A program made the translations under genes and the position numbers. A stretch of 41,098 bases of DNA from positions 1-41,098 of the forward strand of contig CABXQE010000010.1 in NCBI GenBank assembly GCA_902514295.1. The letters are read 5' to 3'. This document shows, piece by piece, positions 24,412 to 32,655 of the stretch; position 1 is the first letter of the stretch, and every line of letters begins with the position of its first letter. The DNA is from an uncultured SAR86 cluster bacterium. GTDB lineage: Bacteria > Pseudomonadota > Gammaproteobacteria > Magnimaribacterales > Magnimaribacteraceae. A model generated the notes under the pieces. That model searched no databases and had not been told where the DNA came from. It saw only the letters and a list, made by a program, of their open reading frames with translations.

Positions 24412-25637
24412 TACTTAAAGGCCTCTACAAATTTTTTTGCCAAAATGTCATAACTATAGTTTTGTAACACGTATTCTTTCCCGCGTTGTCCCATAATTTT
24501 TCTCTCCGATTGTCCAATGGAATCCATGTAAAGAATAGTTGAGGCTAGCGCTTCAGGGTTACTAGGGGCTACAGAGCAGCCGCAATCGGCTTCTTTAACA
24601 GGATCATTACCTGCTTCAATAGCAGAAATAACTGGAATTTCAGCCATCATATAATCTGCTATTTTATTAGGTGAGATTCCATGCTTATAAATAGGTCTAT
24701 TTTTAGCGCCAATAAATCCAACATCCACTGATCTTAATAATTTCGGCATAAACGATTTTGGGATACTTTCGCACATCGAAATATTATCTAATTTCTTAGT
24801 TTCAACTAAGTCCTTGAGCTCTGATTTTAGGTGACCCTCACCCACCAGCAGGAAACTAATATTTTCGTTTCTTAATAACTCGGCTGCATTGATCAAATTC
24901 TCTAACTCATTAGGCACACCATGTGCTCCTGCGTAACATACAATCAAGTGCTCTTTCGATCTCATATCAGAAATTACAGCCCTTATTTTTTGGGGAAGCA
25001 AAGCTTCATTCTCAGACCAATCATTGACCACAATACCATTAGGAACAATAGTTAGATTTGAGATGTCGAAACCTAATTTGGAGCAATGCTCATGAATTGC
25101 AGGTAGCATTGATACTACTCTGTCAGCTGATGAATACACTGCCCTCTCGGCGAGACCCGCAAAAATAACCAAAGGATTAAATCTTGATAATCCCGCAATT
25201 TCAGTAAGAGATTGTGGCCAAACATCATGCAACTCAAATATTAGGCGAGCATCGCAAATTTTAGCCAGGTATTTAGCTGGCCAAATATCCATAGGGTAAG
25301 TGCTGGAGGCAATCACTACATCGGGCTGAGATTTTTTTAAGATTTTTTTCTGATAAAAAAATAATCCGAATAAAAACTGCATGACGTTTAAGAGACGACC
25401 AAATCCATTGCCATTATATTTAACACCTTTGATCCAGAGATAATCCAGTCCGTCCACTTTTTCAGAGGTTAATGCTCCATTAATAATCGGCTGACACGAC
25501 CTTAGGTGGCTAAAAGAAGAACCAATAATTGTTATGTTATGACCCATCTCTTTCCAACTCATACCTAAATAATATGGTCTAAATTCCATGCCCATACTTT
25601 TGGAGCCAGCATAATGATCAATATACAAAATATTCAT
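24411..25637 (-). CDS. GT4-family glycosyltransferase (WbuB/WcaL-like)
   Basis: A 408-residue GT-B glycosyltransferase with a GT4 C-terminal domain. The N-terminus MNILYIDHYAGSKSMGMEFRPYYLG is the acceptor-binding half, with DVVIASSTYPMDIWPAKYLAK. The C-terminal half shows VPNGIVVNDW (about 200-209), the nucleotide site VCYAGAHGVPNELENLINA and the E-x7-E-like region VGFIGAKNRPIYKHGISPNKIADYMM. This head pattern (DHYAG, GxEFRPYYLG) is typical of WbuB-like retaining transferases that add amino-sugar residues. It lies between the DegT gene and the LpxD-like gene, 12 bases from the latter. The donor and acceptor cannot be told. Confidence 0.9.
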   Translation of the reverse strand: MNILYIDHYAGSKSMGMEFRPYYLGMSWKEMGHNITIIGSSFSHLRSCQPIINGALTSEKVDGLDYLWIKGVKYNGNGFGRLLNVMQFLFGLFFYQKKILKKSQPDVVIASSTYPMDIWPAKYLAKICDARLIFELHDVWPQSLTEIAGLSRFNPLVIFAGLAERAVYSSADRVVSMLPAIHEHCSKLGFDISNLTIVPNGIVVNDWSENEALLPQKIRAVISDMRSKEHLIVCYAGAHGVPNELENLINAAELLRNENISFLLVGEGHLKSELKDLVETKKLDNISMCESIPKSFMPKLLRSVDVGFIGAKNRPIYKHGISPNKIADYMMAEIPVISAIEAGNDPVKEADCGCSVAPSNPEALASTILYMDSIGQSERKIMGQRGKEYVLQNYSYDILAKKFVEAFK

Positions 25638-25649
25638 GAAATAAGTCTT

Positions 25650-26483
25650 TTATTTTTTTCTCAATAACTTAGCTGGCGATCCAGCCACTATGCTATTAGC
25701 CTCTACATCCTTCCTTACCACAGAGCCAATACCAACAAGAGAATTATTCCCAATTTTAATTTTTTCCGTAACAGAACAATTGGGCCCCATCCACACATTT
25801 TTGCCAATAACAACTCCTCCGCTCAGCTCAGTGCATGCTGTCAGAATACTATTCCTCCCAATAACACAATTGTGTGCAATATGTACCAAATTATCAGTTT
25901 TTACACCTGACTCGATCAAAGTATCGCCAAGACCCCCTCTGCATACGCTATTTAGCGCTCCAATCTCTACGTTATCTCCTATAACTACATTGCCTAAATG
26001 TGGAAATCTTATCCAGCTATCATCAATATCTTGCTCAAAGCCAAACCCTTGAGCCCCAATTACCGTATTTGCTCGAATCATGCAACGTTCGCCTATAATG
26101 GAACCAGTATGAATCACAACATTATGCTCTATCAAACAATCAGCTCCAATTACTACTCCAGGCTCTATCACGGCTGACTTGGCTATATGAGCGCTAGAAT
26201 GAATATCTGAATCTTTATAACTAAGATCGAGATAGTCCATATCAATCAAATAAGTTAAGGCTTTGCAGAAATCTAAACGAGGATTATCACTGATCAGGAG
26301 TGTTTCCACATCTTCCATTTCTGGTCCAATAACTACACCTAAAAGGCCGCCGTCCAATTTAGATGTGGAGAATTTAAGTACATTAGATTTTTCGGAACTA
26401 ATATTTCCTAAACTCAAAAGTGATTGATTAGGATCACCTTTAAGTATTAATGAAAGTACATCTGCTAGTTCACAAGCTAGCAT
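25650..26483 (-). CDS. LpxD-like left-handed beta-helix acyltransferase
   Basis: A 277-residue hexapeptide-repeat acyltransferase resembling LpxD. An N-terminal uridine-binding-like domain (about 1-105, LGNISSEKSNVLKFSTSKL and LLISDNPRLDFCKAL) precedes many hexapeptide rungs (SAVIEPGVVIGADCLIEHNV). The catalytic-type His is in VHIAHNCVIGRNS, as in LpxD, and GFGFEQD echoes LpxD GFGF. True LpxD makes lipid A and is about 340 residues, usually beside fabZ and lpxA. Here it sits in a sugar locus, so it more likely acylates an amino sugar of the surface polysaccharide (inference). The start is doubtful. The ATG at 26483 sits only a base or two from GGAT. An in-frame ATT 27 bases upstream, with AAGGAAAG before it, would better complete the N-terminal strand. 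Confidence 0.85.
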   Translation of the reverse strand: MLACELADVLSLILKGDPNQSLLSLGNISSEKSNVLKFSTSKLDGGLLGVVIGPEMEDVETLLISDNPRLDFCKALTYLIDMDYLDLSYKDSDIHSSAHIAKSAVIEPGVVIGADCLIEHNVVIHTGSIIGERCMIRANTVIGAQGFGFEQDIDDSWIRFPHLGNVVIGDNVEIGALNSVCRGGLGDTLIESGVKTDNLVHIAHNCVIGRNSILTACTELSGGVVIGKNVWMGPNCSVTEKIKIGNNSLVGIGSVVRKDVEANSIVAGSPAKLLRKK

Positions 26484-26552
26484 ATCCTTTTTAAAAAAAA
26501 CGTTAATAGACTCTTTCCTTAGTGATCATTCTTGCGGATTTAAGAACTACGA

Positions 26553-27188
26553 TTATAAAAACAACCTAATGACTTCAAAACACTCTGCGTAGGTTGATCC
26601 AGCTTGGACCCCTCGAGTTGTTGCCAATGAAAACGTGAAATCCTTAGATAGATATCTACGGTGCCTTTGCGATTCATAACATTTAAGAGCGATAAATTTT
26701 TGTTGCAAGTGGCGCTCTTCGAGCTCAACAAAACATTTGGTATCCAAAGATAAATTATTCCAAATTAGCTCGTATCCCAAAATGGTGATATTTTTGAATG
26801 CTCGGAGGGATTCCTGCGCAATCGTAGCATGATCTTGGTGAATATCATTAAGTGACGGCGTCAGCACTAAATCGAACTCATTACACTCTCTCAGCTTGAT
26901 TAAATCTTCTAGAATATTTTGTCTGTGGTAACCCAACTGACGAACTTGATAGTCATAAATAATCAAATTCTCATCTTTTAGTCCAAGAACTTTCATTGCC
27001 GCCTTAACTTCAGTCTTTAAAATATCTCCAGGAAGCCCTTCCGGAACTGATTCTGACGCAGTAGAGAATGCTGCATAGGTAACTTTAGAGCCAGATTCAA
27101 TTAACTTTGCTATTGTTCCACCTGCACCTAATTCACCATCGTCAGTGTGAGGTGCAAGGACTAAAACATTTTTAAAGTTACTGATCAT
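26553..27188 (-). CDS. PIG-L/LmbE-family deacetylase
   Basis: A 211-residue zinc-dependent deacetylase. The metal-binding motifs are complete: APHTDDGELGAGGTIAKL (AHPDD variant, about 12-29) and DIHQDHATIA (HxxH-type, about 113-122). N-de-acetylases of this family act on GlcNAc-containing lipids, bacillithiol and mycothiol intermediates, and nucleotide-sugar or lipid-linked N-acetyl sugars in O-antigen loci. It lies 10 bases after the fused amidotransferase gene and may supply a free amine for it or for the LpxD-like acyltransferase (inference). The 70 bases between it and the LpxD-like gene hold only that gene's possible start region. Confidence 0.9.
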   Translation of the reverse strand: MISNFKNVLVLAPHTDDGELGAGGTIAKLIESGSKVTYAAFSTASESVPEGLPGDILKTEVKAAMKVLGLKDENLIIYDYQVRQLGYHRQNILEDLIKLRECNEFDLVLTPSLNDIHQDHATIAQESLRAFKNITILGYELIWNNLSLDTKCFVELEERHLQQKFIALKCYESQRHRRYLSKDFTFSLATTRGVQAGSTYAECFEVIRLFL

Positions 27189-27197
27189 TAGAATATC

Positions 27198-29012
27198 TTA
27201 ATAAAGTTTTGGTATATTGTTAATCACTTTAATAGCTCCTTTAAAATCAATATCTATAGCATCCAAATACCATTGTATCCCTTCGTATCTTGGAACATTT
27301 TCAGCATTAGCTTTCTCTAAAGCTTCTTTCCGACTAATATCACCTTCACGAATTTGATTACTCCTAAAAGTATCATGTTCAGAAAAGCCTGCTACTGTGT
27401 AGTAAATGTAATTATAAAAAGCCGCTGTCCCATCACCTATTCTCCAACTTGTGGGAGTATCTTTTGCCCATTCCCAGTTATATTGAGCCAAATCATTATC
27501 CACTTCTTTCTCATTCCAAGCTTTATAATCATATAAATGGAAATAATCTGTCCGTTTATTTATGCTTCTCCAATATTCGCCAGAGTAAGTGTCAAAAAGT
27601 GAAGAGTTAAAGTAAGACGGGCTCAATATAAATTCTTTAAATCTCTTCGAATGATAAGCCATTTGACTTGACCACCCGCTATTATAAACCGCTTTATTTT
27701 CAAATGATGGTGGTACCCCTAAAAATCCAGCTTTAAAATGAGTCGTTTCAAGAGGATTAGTACCCCATATATTTAGGCTTATGTTAGTCTGCTCTCTAAC
27801 TTTTTGGCAATATTTAAAAAAGTGTTTATCGCCTGCAGTCAATATACTTACCATACCCAAATGGGGATTCTTTAGCCACGCGGATAAATTCTTCTTTATA
27901 TTCTCACGCTTCCTCTTGATGTTTGCAGCAACAATAATATTTTCTACCTCAAGAGCAGAACACATTCGACTGATATTTCTTCGCCCAAGATCGGTAACCA
28001 TCCCCCAATCATAGGTATACGCTATTGGCTTCATTTTGAGTTCTTTTACTATCAGATGAAGACTGTGACAGCTATCCCTACCCCCAGAAAAAGGCACGAT
28101 ACAGTCTCTTTCCCCATTTCGCCGATATTGCTCCACCAAATTCTCAAGCTCTGAAAATGGTTTAGTCTGATTTCTAACAACATAATTTTCACAATAATTA
28201 CAGACGCCTTTCTCATTAAACCGAATATACGGCATAGTCTCCGGAAGAATACATTTACTGCACCGTTGTAAGTTTGGGGAATGAAACTCTAAGAGCTGAT
28301 CTTTTTCTGAATTATGAATAAATTTAGGGAGTAAAGCATCTCGACTAACCAGTGCTACTTCTTTCTCCACTATCTCTTCGTAATGACTATCCAGAGAGAA
28401 GAGTTTACAGCCAAACACCTGCTCTATCTCACCAATATTATTGCTAGAAAGCGGGTGTAATTCAGACGATATATATGTATTCCCTGAATCTCTACCAGTG
28501 TACAAGCTACCATTATTGGAAACCAACATTAAGATATTAAGATGAGGAGCGATAATAATCGCAGATATAACTCCCTCACATAGACTCAGTACTTTAGATA
28601 CCCCGAAATCAATATCATCCTCCGTTTTGATGTATTTACTGAGCAAAGCTGGGATAATTTCAGTATCGATCTCTAATTGTCGATCAAGAGATTCAGATTC
28701 CCATAATTCATCAACATTAGTTATTATCCCATTATGAACGACAATAAACTCATCTCTTACAATAGGTTGATTGTCGTAAACACCATTCGTTGCTAAACGA
28801 CTATGACCGACAACTAATTCCGATTTATAGGGAGCTACCTCCTTCATTAATCGCTGAATTTTGTAATCAGCTCGATCAATATTTAATCGTCCATCTTGAG
28901 CATATGCTAAACCACTAGAATCTGTACCTCTCTGAGCAGCATGGATTGCGAGTTTTTTTAACATAAGTTTGTTGTTATCAGTCTTGGATATAATTCCGAA
29001 AATACCACACAT
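27198..29012 (-). CDS. fusion of class II glutaminase and WbpG/PseA-like N-acetyl-sugar amidotransferase
   Basis: A 604-residue, two-part enzyme. Residues 1-about 230 are a class II glutamine amidotransferase domain. MCGIFG gives the nucleophile Cys2 after Met removal, and HAAQRGTDSSGL, VGHSRLATNG and VVHNGIITN build the glutamine pocket. From residue 251 there is a zinc-like C251-x2-C254 / C271-x2-C274 unit and SGGRDS (309-314), the PP-loop that adenylates the substrate, followed by YTYDWGMVTDLGRRN. This second part is that of WbpG/PseA-type N-acetyl-sugar amidotransferases, which make acetamidino sugars. Those usually take ammonia from separate HisH-like and HisF-like proteins; here a glutaminase is fused. 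The start ATG has AGGAA upstream. It follows the GT4 gene by 6 bases. Confidence 0.9.
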   Translation of the reverse strand: MCGIFGIISKTDNNKLMLKKLAIHAAQRGTDSSGLAYAQDGRLNIDRADYKIQRLMKEVAPYKSELVVGHSRLATNGVYDNQPIVRDEFIVVHNGIITNVDELWESESLDRQLEIDTEIIPALLSKYIKTEDDIDFGVSKVLSLCEGVISAIIIAPHLNILMLVSNNGSLYTGRDSGNTYISSELHPLSSNNIGEIEQVFGCKLFSLDSHYEEIVEKEVALVSRDALLPKFIHNSEKDQLLEFHSPNLQRCSKCILPETMPYIRFNEKGVCNYCENYVVRNQTKPFSELENLVEQYRRNGERDCIVPFSGGRDSCHSLHLIVKELKMKPIAYTYDWGMVTDLGRRNISRMCSALEVENIIVAANIKRKRENIKKNLSAWLKNPHLGMVSILTAGDKHFFKYCQKVREQTNISLNIWGTNPLETTHFKAGFLGVPPSFENKAVYNSGWSSQMAYHSKRFKEFILSPSYFNSSLFDTYSGEYWRSINKRTDYFHLYDYKAWNEKEVDNDLAQYNWEWAKDTPTSWRIGDGTAAFYNYIYYTVAGFSEHDTFRSNQIREGDISRKEALEKANAENVPRYEGIQWYLDAIDIDFKGAIKVINNIPKLY

Positions 29013-29018
29013 ATTATT

Positions 29019-30164
29019 TTATTCCTCTATTTCATCTATGAGCTCTGAATACAGCTTATTTAAGGTCACTTTCTGGGCATCCCAACTCAAAGCATATAAG
29101 TTACTAGATTCTGGTTTTCTGATGGGCTTCTCATGCTCAAATTTAAGGACACAGTTATACAGACTTTCAAAATCAACATCACAGCACTCCCCTAAATTAT
29201 GTTTTTTTACAGTCTCTGATATATCAGGAAAATTTGATGCTAAAACATGAATTCCAGAAAAAGCATATTCAAATAACTTATTTGGTAAACAGTAATAATC
29301 ACTTAGAGAAATATTCTCAACAAGAGCTAATCCGACGTTTGCACTGCGAGTTATTGGTACAACAGATTCATGAGGGACACTATCATGAACATGAACATTG
29401 TCATGCTCTTTTGCCACCCTGAGTAATTCTCCTTTCATTTCACCATCTCCAAGAAAGACAATATGAGATTGGATGTCGGTGTTTCGGAAAACTTTTATTA
29501 TCAGTTCAATACCGCGCCCCTGCGTAAAAATCCCATTATAGATAAATATCAAAGAGTCTTTTGAGATGGAAAACATATCTCTTAAATACTCTTCATTATT
29601 ATCTTGCAAGTCTATAACCGGCGCATTCAAAACTATTTCTGACTTCTTAAAACCTACTTTTTTATTGTACCAAGATTGAATTGAAGGACTAACTACGATG
29701 AGTCTATCAATATATCTCCAAGATTTTCTTTCAACAAACAATGTTATCTTGCCTGCTAACTTAGATAAACCGTTTCTTTCTGATTCAAGCTCATGAGCGT
29801 CATAAATTATCCTAGCTCCAGTAGCAAATTTAAGAGCTAATCCAAGAGGTAACACGGGAGTGTCATGACAATGAATAATCCGTGGATTTAACTTTTTGGC
29901 TCTGCGAAACATTTTGAAGGTTATCTCAAGGACGACCAATATGTTTTTAAGTATCTCAGGCAGAATTGTGAATCGTCTAGAAACAAGTTCAATTGAATCA
30001 ATTTTAGAATCAAAAGAACTCGATTCCGTTCTTAATTCTGAAATACCACTCGCAACTCCTATGCCAGATACAGTACGCTGAGCGTTAGAAACCGCAGACA
30101 TCTCTTTTAAAATTCTAGAGTCACTATTAATGTCTGTTTGGGATAAATGAAGAATATTTAACAT
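29019..30164 (-). CDS. GT4-family glycosyltransferase
   Basis: A 381-residue GT-B glycosyltransferase. The N-terminus LNILHLSQTDINSDSRILKEM is the acceptor half. IHCHDTPVLPLGLALKFATG is the usual hinge region, and IYNGIFTQGRGIELIIKVF begins the nucleotide-sugar-binding half (about residue 205). The retaining-GT4 acidic region is within VGLALVENISLSDYYCLPNKLFEYAFSG (first Glu about 287, second about 302), close to the E-x7-E motif. The gene sits between the fused amidotransferase (6 bases) and the polymerase (3 bases). The linkage made is unknown. Confidence 0.9.
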   Translation of the reverse strand: MLNILHLSQTDINSDSRILKEMSAVSNAQRTVSGIGVASGISELRTESSSFDSKIDSIELVSRRFTILPEILKNILVVLEITFKMFRRAKKLNPRIIHCHDTPVLPLGLALKFATGARIIYDAHELESERNGLSKLAGKITLFVERKSWRYIDRLIVVSPSIQSWYNKKVGFKKSEIVLNAPVIDLQDNNEEYLRDMFSISKDSLIFIYNGIFTQGRGIELIIKVFRNTDIQSHIVFLGDGEMKGELLRVAKEHDNVHVHDSVPHESVVPITRSANVGLALVENISLSDYYCLPNKLFEYAFSGIHVLASNFPDISETVKKHNLGECCDVDFESLYNCVLKFEHEKPIRKPESSNLYALSWDAQKVTLNKLYSELIDEIEE

Positions 30165-30167
30165 AAC

Positions 30168-31274
30168 TCAATCAGCTCTCTGAGTTGCCTTAAAAATATA
30201 CCACCATAAGAATATGCTCATATATGTAAAACCGAATCTCCAATTGTAAAAGTAGATCATCAAAACAAGTAAGACTGCTAATCTCTGATAGTTTAGCCAC
30301 AGAATATTTTTAATAAGTGCATAAATCAAAATAGAAATTAAACAAAGTGATAATATTAATCCATAATACTCAATGCTGTGGATGAAGGTGCTTTCAGCAC
30401 CCCATGCAAACAACTTAGCACAGTATTCCCCCCGCCCAAAAAGCAACTGACTCAGCGAATATTCGCTAATACATCCATAGTGCAAATCGTGCACGTACCC
30501 TCGAACCGTATAAGTACTACTACTTAAATCTAACATCGACGTGTATCTTTCAATACCGTAACTAGCGAACGCTTGCTGAAATACCGGTATCAAGAAAAAT
30601 ACTGATGTGACAAAAAATAAAACTGAGTACTTATTAATCAACTTATATTTATCTTTATAAAAATTAAAGACAGTGAGCATTAAAAGAAAGCCCGACAAAA
30701 GTGCAGCAGCTCTCACACCTGATAACAATGCCGAAAAAAATATAATCAAGAGAACAAATCTATCTTTCGATACTAACAATGACATTGCTATTAAAAATTC
30801 CCCTTGAACCTTTGTCCAAGTAAACAGCCCCTGTCCTTGTATTATGCTGTAGGGATGTCCAGTATCCATAAGATACGAGCCACTTAACTTCTCATAAACC
30901 AAGACAAGGCCGTTGATTAGTAGAAAACAGATGAAAAACATCCTATATCTATCGGGCTCAAAGTTTCCTTGGGATATTAAAAAACCCATCACTATTAAAA
31001 GTGGAAAAATAAAATAGTCTAACTCTTGGTGCCCCAATAAATAGCCAATAAAGAAAGTGATGTATAGCAAGCTAACAAAAAAAACTACAATATAAACATC
31101 CTGTGCTTTGGAGTTTTTCAATAACAATAAGAAAGAAATTAGAAAAAGTGCTTTGGTAAGGACACTCAAACCTAGGTAAAAAAGGACATCCGAGCAAAGT
31201 ATAGCCAAGACAAGTATTGAGAATGTTAACTCTTTGAGGTTAATTTCTTTGACTGTCAACTGCATCTCTTTCAA
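30168..31274 (-). CDS. Wzy-like O-antigen polymerase
   Basis: A 368-residue polytopic membrane protein with about 10-12 hydrophobic segments and a large loop near residues 245-290 (SYGIERYTSMLDLSSSTYTVRG, LFGRGEYCAKLFAWGAESTFIHS). The helix layout and loop with a Gly/Arg-rich FGRGE and ...STFIHS...YG are those of O-antigen polymerases of the Wzy/WaaL group, which show little sequence identity. Wzy joins undecaprenyl-linked repeat units on the periplasmic side. The reading frame opens with TTG at 31274, and an ATG three codons on (31265) is an equally likely start. The frame overlaps the asparagine-synthase-like gene by 35 or 26 bases. Polymerase is the best guess from layout; ligase is the alternative. 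Confidence 0.8.
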   Translation of the reverse strand: MKEMQLTVKEINLKELTFSILVLAILCSDVLFYLGLSVLTKALFLISFLLLLKNSKAQDVYIVVFFVSLLYITFFIGYLLGHQELDYFIFPLLIVMGFLISQGNFEPDRYRMFFICFLLINGLVLVYEKLSGSYLMDTGHPYSIIQGQGLFTWTKVQGEFLIAMSLLVSKDRFVLLIIFFSALLSGVRAAALLSGFLLMLTVFNFYKDKYKLINKYSVLFFVTSVFFLIPVFQQAFASYGIERYTSMLDLSSSTYTVRGYVHDLHYGCISEYSLSQLLFGRGEYCAKLFAWGAESTFIHSIEYYGLILSLCLISILIYALIKNILWLNYQRLAVLLVLMIYFYNWRFGFTYMSIFLWWYIFKATQRAD

Positions 31275-32655
31275 CGTCTTTTCTATAGAACAAAAAATCT
31301 CTTTGGAGACCTTCTTTACGTAAGAAATCTATCATAGGTTTTTTGGGATTCCATATTTCAGACAAGCTAAATTCGCGATTAAGACAGTAGCCTAAAAAAT
31401 ATGCAGAATGAAATGGAAGAAGATATTTGTAACCACTTCCTTTCACACCTCTTTGATTTTGCATTGCGTAAACTGCATACGTATATAATCTAAGCAATAC
31501 CAAACTAGAATTATCATCTTTAATTTTCTTCAAAAAAAGCTTACACACAGTTTCATAGCTATCATGCAAATCATGATTTATGCGCCTCTTTGAATAGACG
31601 AAAGGAATAGTATTGAACATGCCAAAATAAAAGCCTCGAACGGAATAATCAATTTTTTTATCTGAAAATAACTTCAAGAGTAGATTGAGGAAAAAAAAGA
31701 TTCCTTTTAGCACCCTTCTCGAGAAATCCCATCTAAAAAAAACTAGCATAGTGTTTACTATCATAGCCTTCACTCCCCCTAGTAAACCCCAATTACTAAA
31801 TGCGCTCAAAAGAGAATCGCTTTTGACAAATCCAGGTGCAATGATTGAATCACTGTTTTGACCGCAAGCAACATAGGAACTTGTATCAACAAGATTTAAA
31901 CGCTTCATCAAATTCAAATCTATATCTTGTTCATAAATTTTATTTTCATTTGCATACAAACAATCGAGCTGGAATACATCATGCCTAAATTTTTCTTCAC
32001 CGATCATTGCATTTAATAGTCTGCGCGCATCGTCTGGAGTATTATTTCCTCCAGTCCTATCAAAATAATAGGATGCATAGCTTATATCTTTGACATTCTT
32101 GAGCAAATTAACCAACATCGCAGTGTCCACTCCTCCTGAAGATAACAGAAATGTTTTTTTAGATTCGAAATACTTGTTTACACTATTTTTCATTTTTTCT
32201 AGGGTGTATTTATTTGGTGTTTCTAGCAATAAATCAAACCAACTAGTATTTTGGATTACAGATCCATGTTCATCGAGTATAAGAACGCAGCCAGGAAGTA
32301 AAGTTATAGTCTTAATATCAAACATATTGTTTTTTGGAGCATATTTACGACCAAGACTTTCAATATTTTTTAAATACTCATCAGAATAACCAACTGTACT
32401 TATCATGTCTTCCTCAGAGTAAATTTTGGCATCACGAATAAAACTCAAGCTTGCAGCACTGGAGCTAATAAATACGTCATAAGATCCATGCTTTAGTTTT
32501 ATAATATAGTCACCGAAGAATTCAACCACAACATCTGAGAGGTTTTGTTCTCTTCCTATATTAACGGTCTCTAAATCACCATAAACTTTTACTATCATCT
32601 GAGAAGTCAGATTTGATAAAAACTCTTTTGAATCTTGAAAAAATAATTCCTCCAT
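31240..32655 (-). CDS. asparagine-synthase-like protein without active glutaminase
   Basis: A 471-residue protein with an asparagine-synthetase-type PP-loop domain (about 155-471). The ATP loop is KKTFLLSSGGVDTAMLVNLL, with SGGxD. The N-terminal 150 residues keep the strand pattern of the class II glutaminase, ending in KTITLLPGCVLILDEHGSV, but begin MEELFFQDSK with no Cys2 and no RGPD-type loops, so glutaminase activity is not expected. Ammonia would have to come from elsewhere, or the domain now serves another amide or lactam-forming reaction. SGYKYLLPFHSAYFLGYC is an Asn-synthase-like 3' segment. It starts 3 bases after the ABC stop, with AGAGG upstream. Homologues are frequent in polysaccharide loci, often amidating uronic acids, but the substrate here is unknown. 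Confidence 0.85.
   Translation of the reverse strand: MEELFFQDSKEFLSNLTSQMIVKVYGDLETVNIGREQNLSDVVVEFFGDYIIKLKHGSYDVFISSSAASLSFIRDAKIYSEEDMISTVGYSDEYLKNIESLGRKYAPKNNMFDIKTITLLPGCVLILDEHGSVIQNTSWFDLLLETPNKYTLEKMKNSVNKYFESKKTFLLSSGGVDTAMLVNLLKNVKDISYASYYFDRTGGNNTPDDARRLLNAMIGEEKFRHDVFQLDCLYANENKIYEQDIDLNLMKRLNLVDTSSYVACGQNSDSIIAPGFVKSDSLLSAFSNWGLLGGVKAMIVNTMLVFFRWDFSRRVLKGIFFFLNLLLKLFSDKKIDYSVRGFYFGMFNTIPFVYSKRRINHDLHDSYETVCKLFLKKIKDDNSSLVLLRLYTYAVYAMQNQRGVKGSGYKYLLPFHSAYFLGYCLNREFSLSEIWNPKKPMIDFLRKEGLQRDFLFYRKDVERDAVDSQRN

Noticed and set aside
25690-26052. Plus-strand 120-residue ORF opposite the LpxD-like gene
   Set aside because: The hexapeptide-repeat gene on the minus strand explains the long open antisense frame, and there is no recognisable protein.
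26540-26731. Minus-strand 63-residue ORF overlapping the PIG-L gene
   Set aside because: It overlaps the deacetylase almost wholly in another frame, with no motif of its own.
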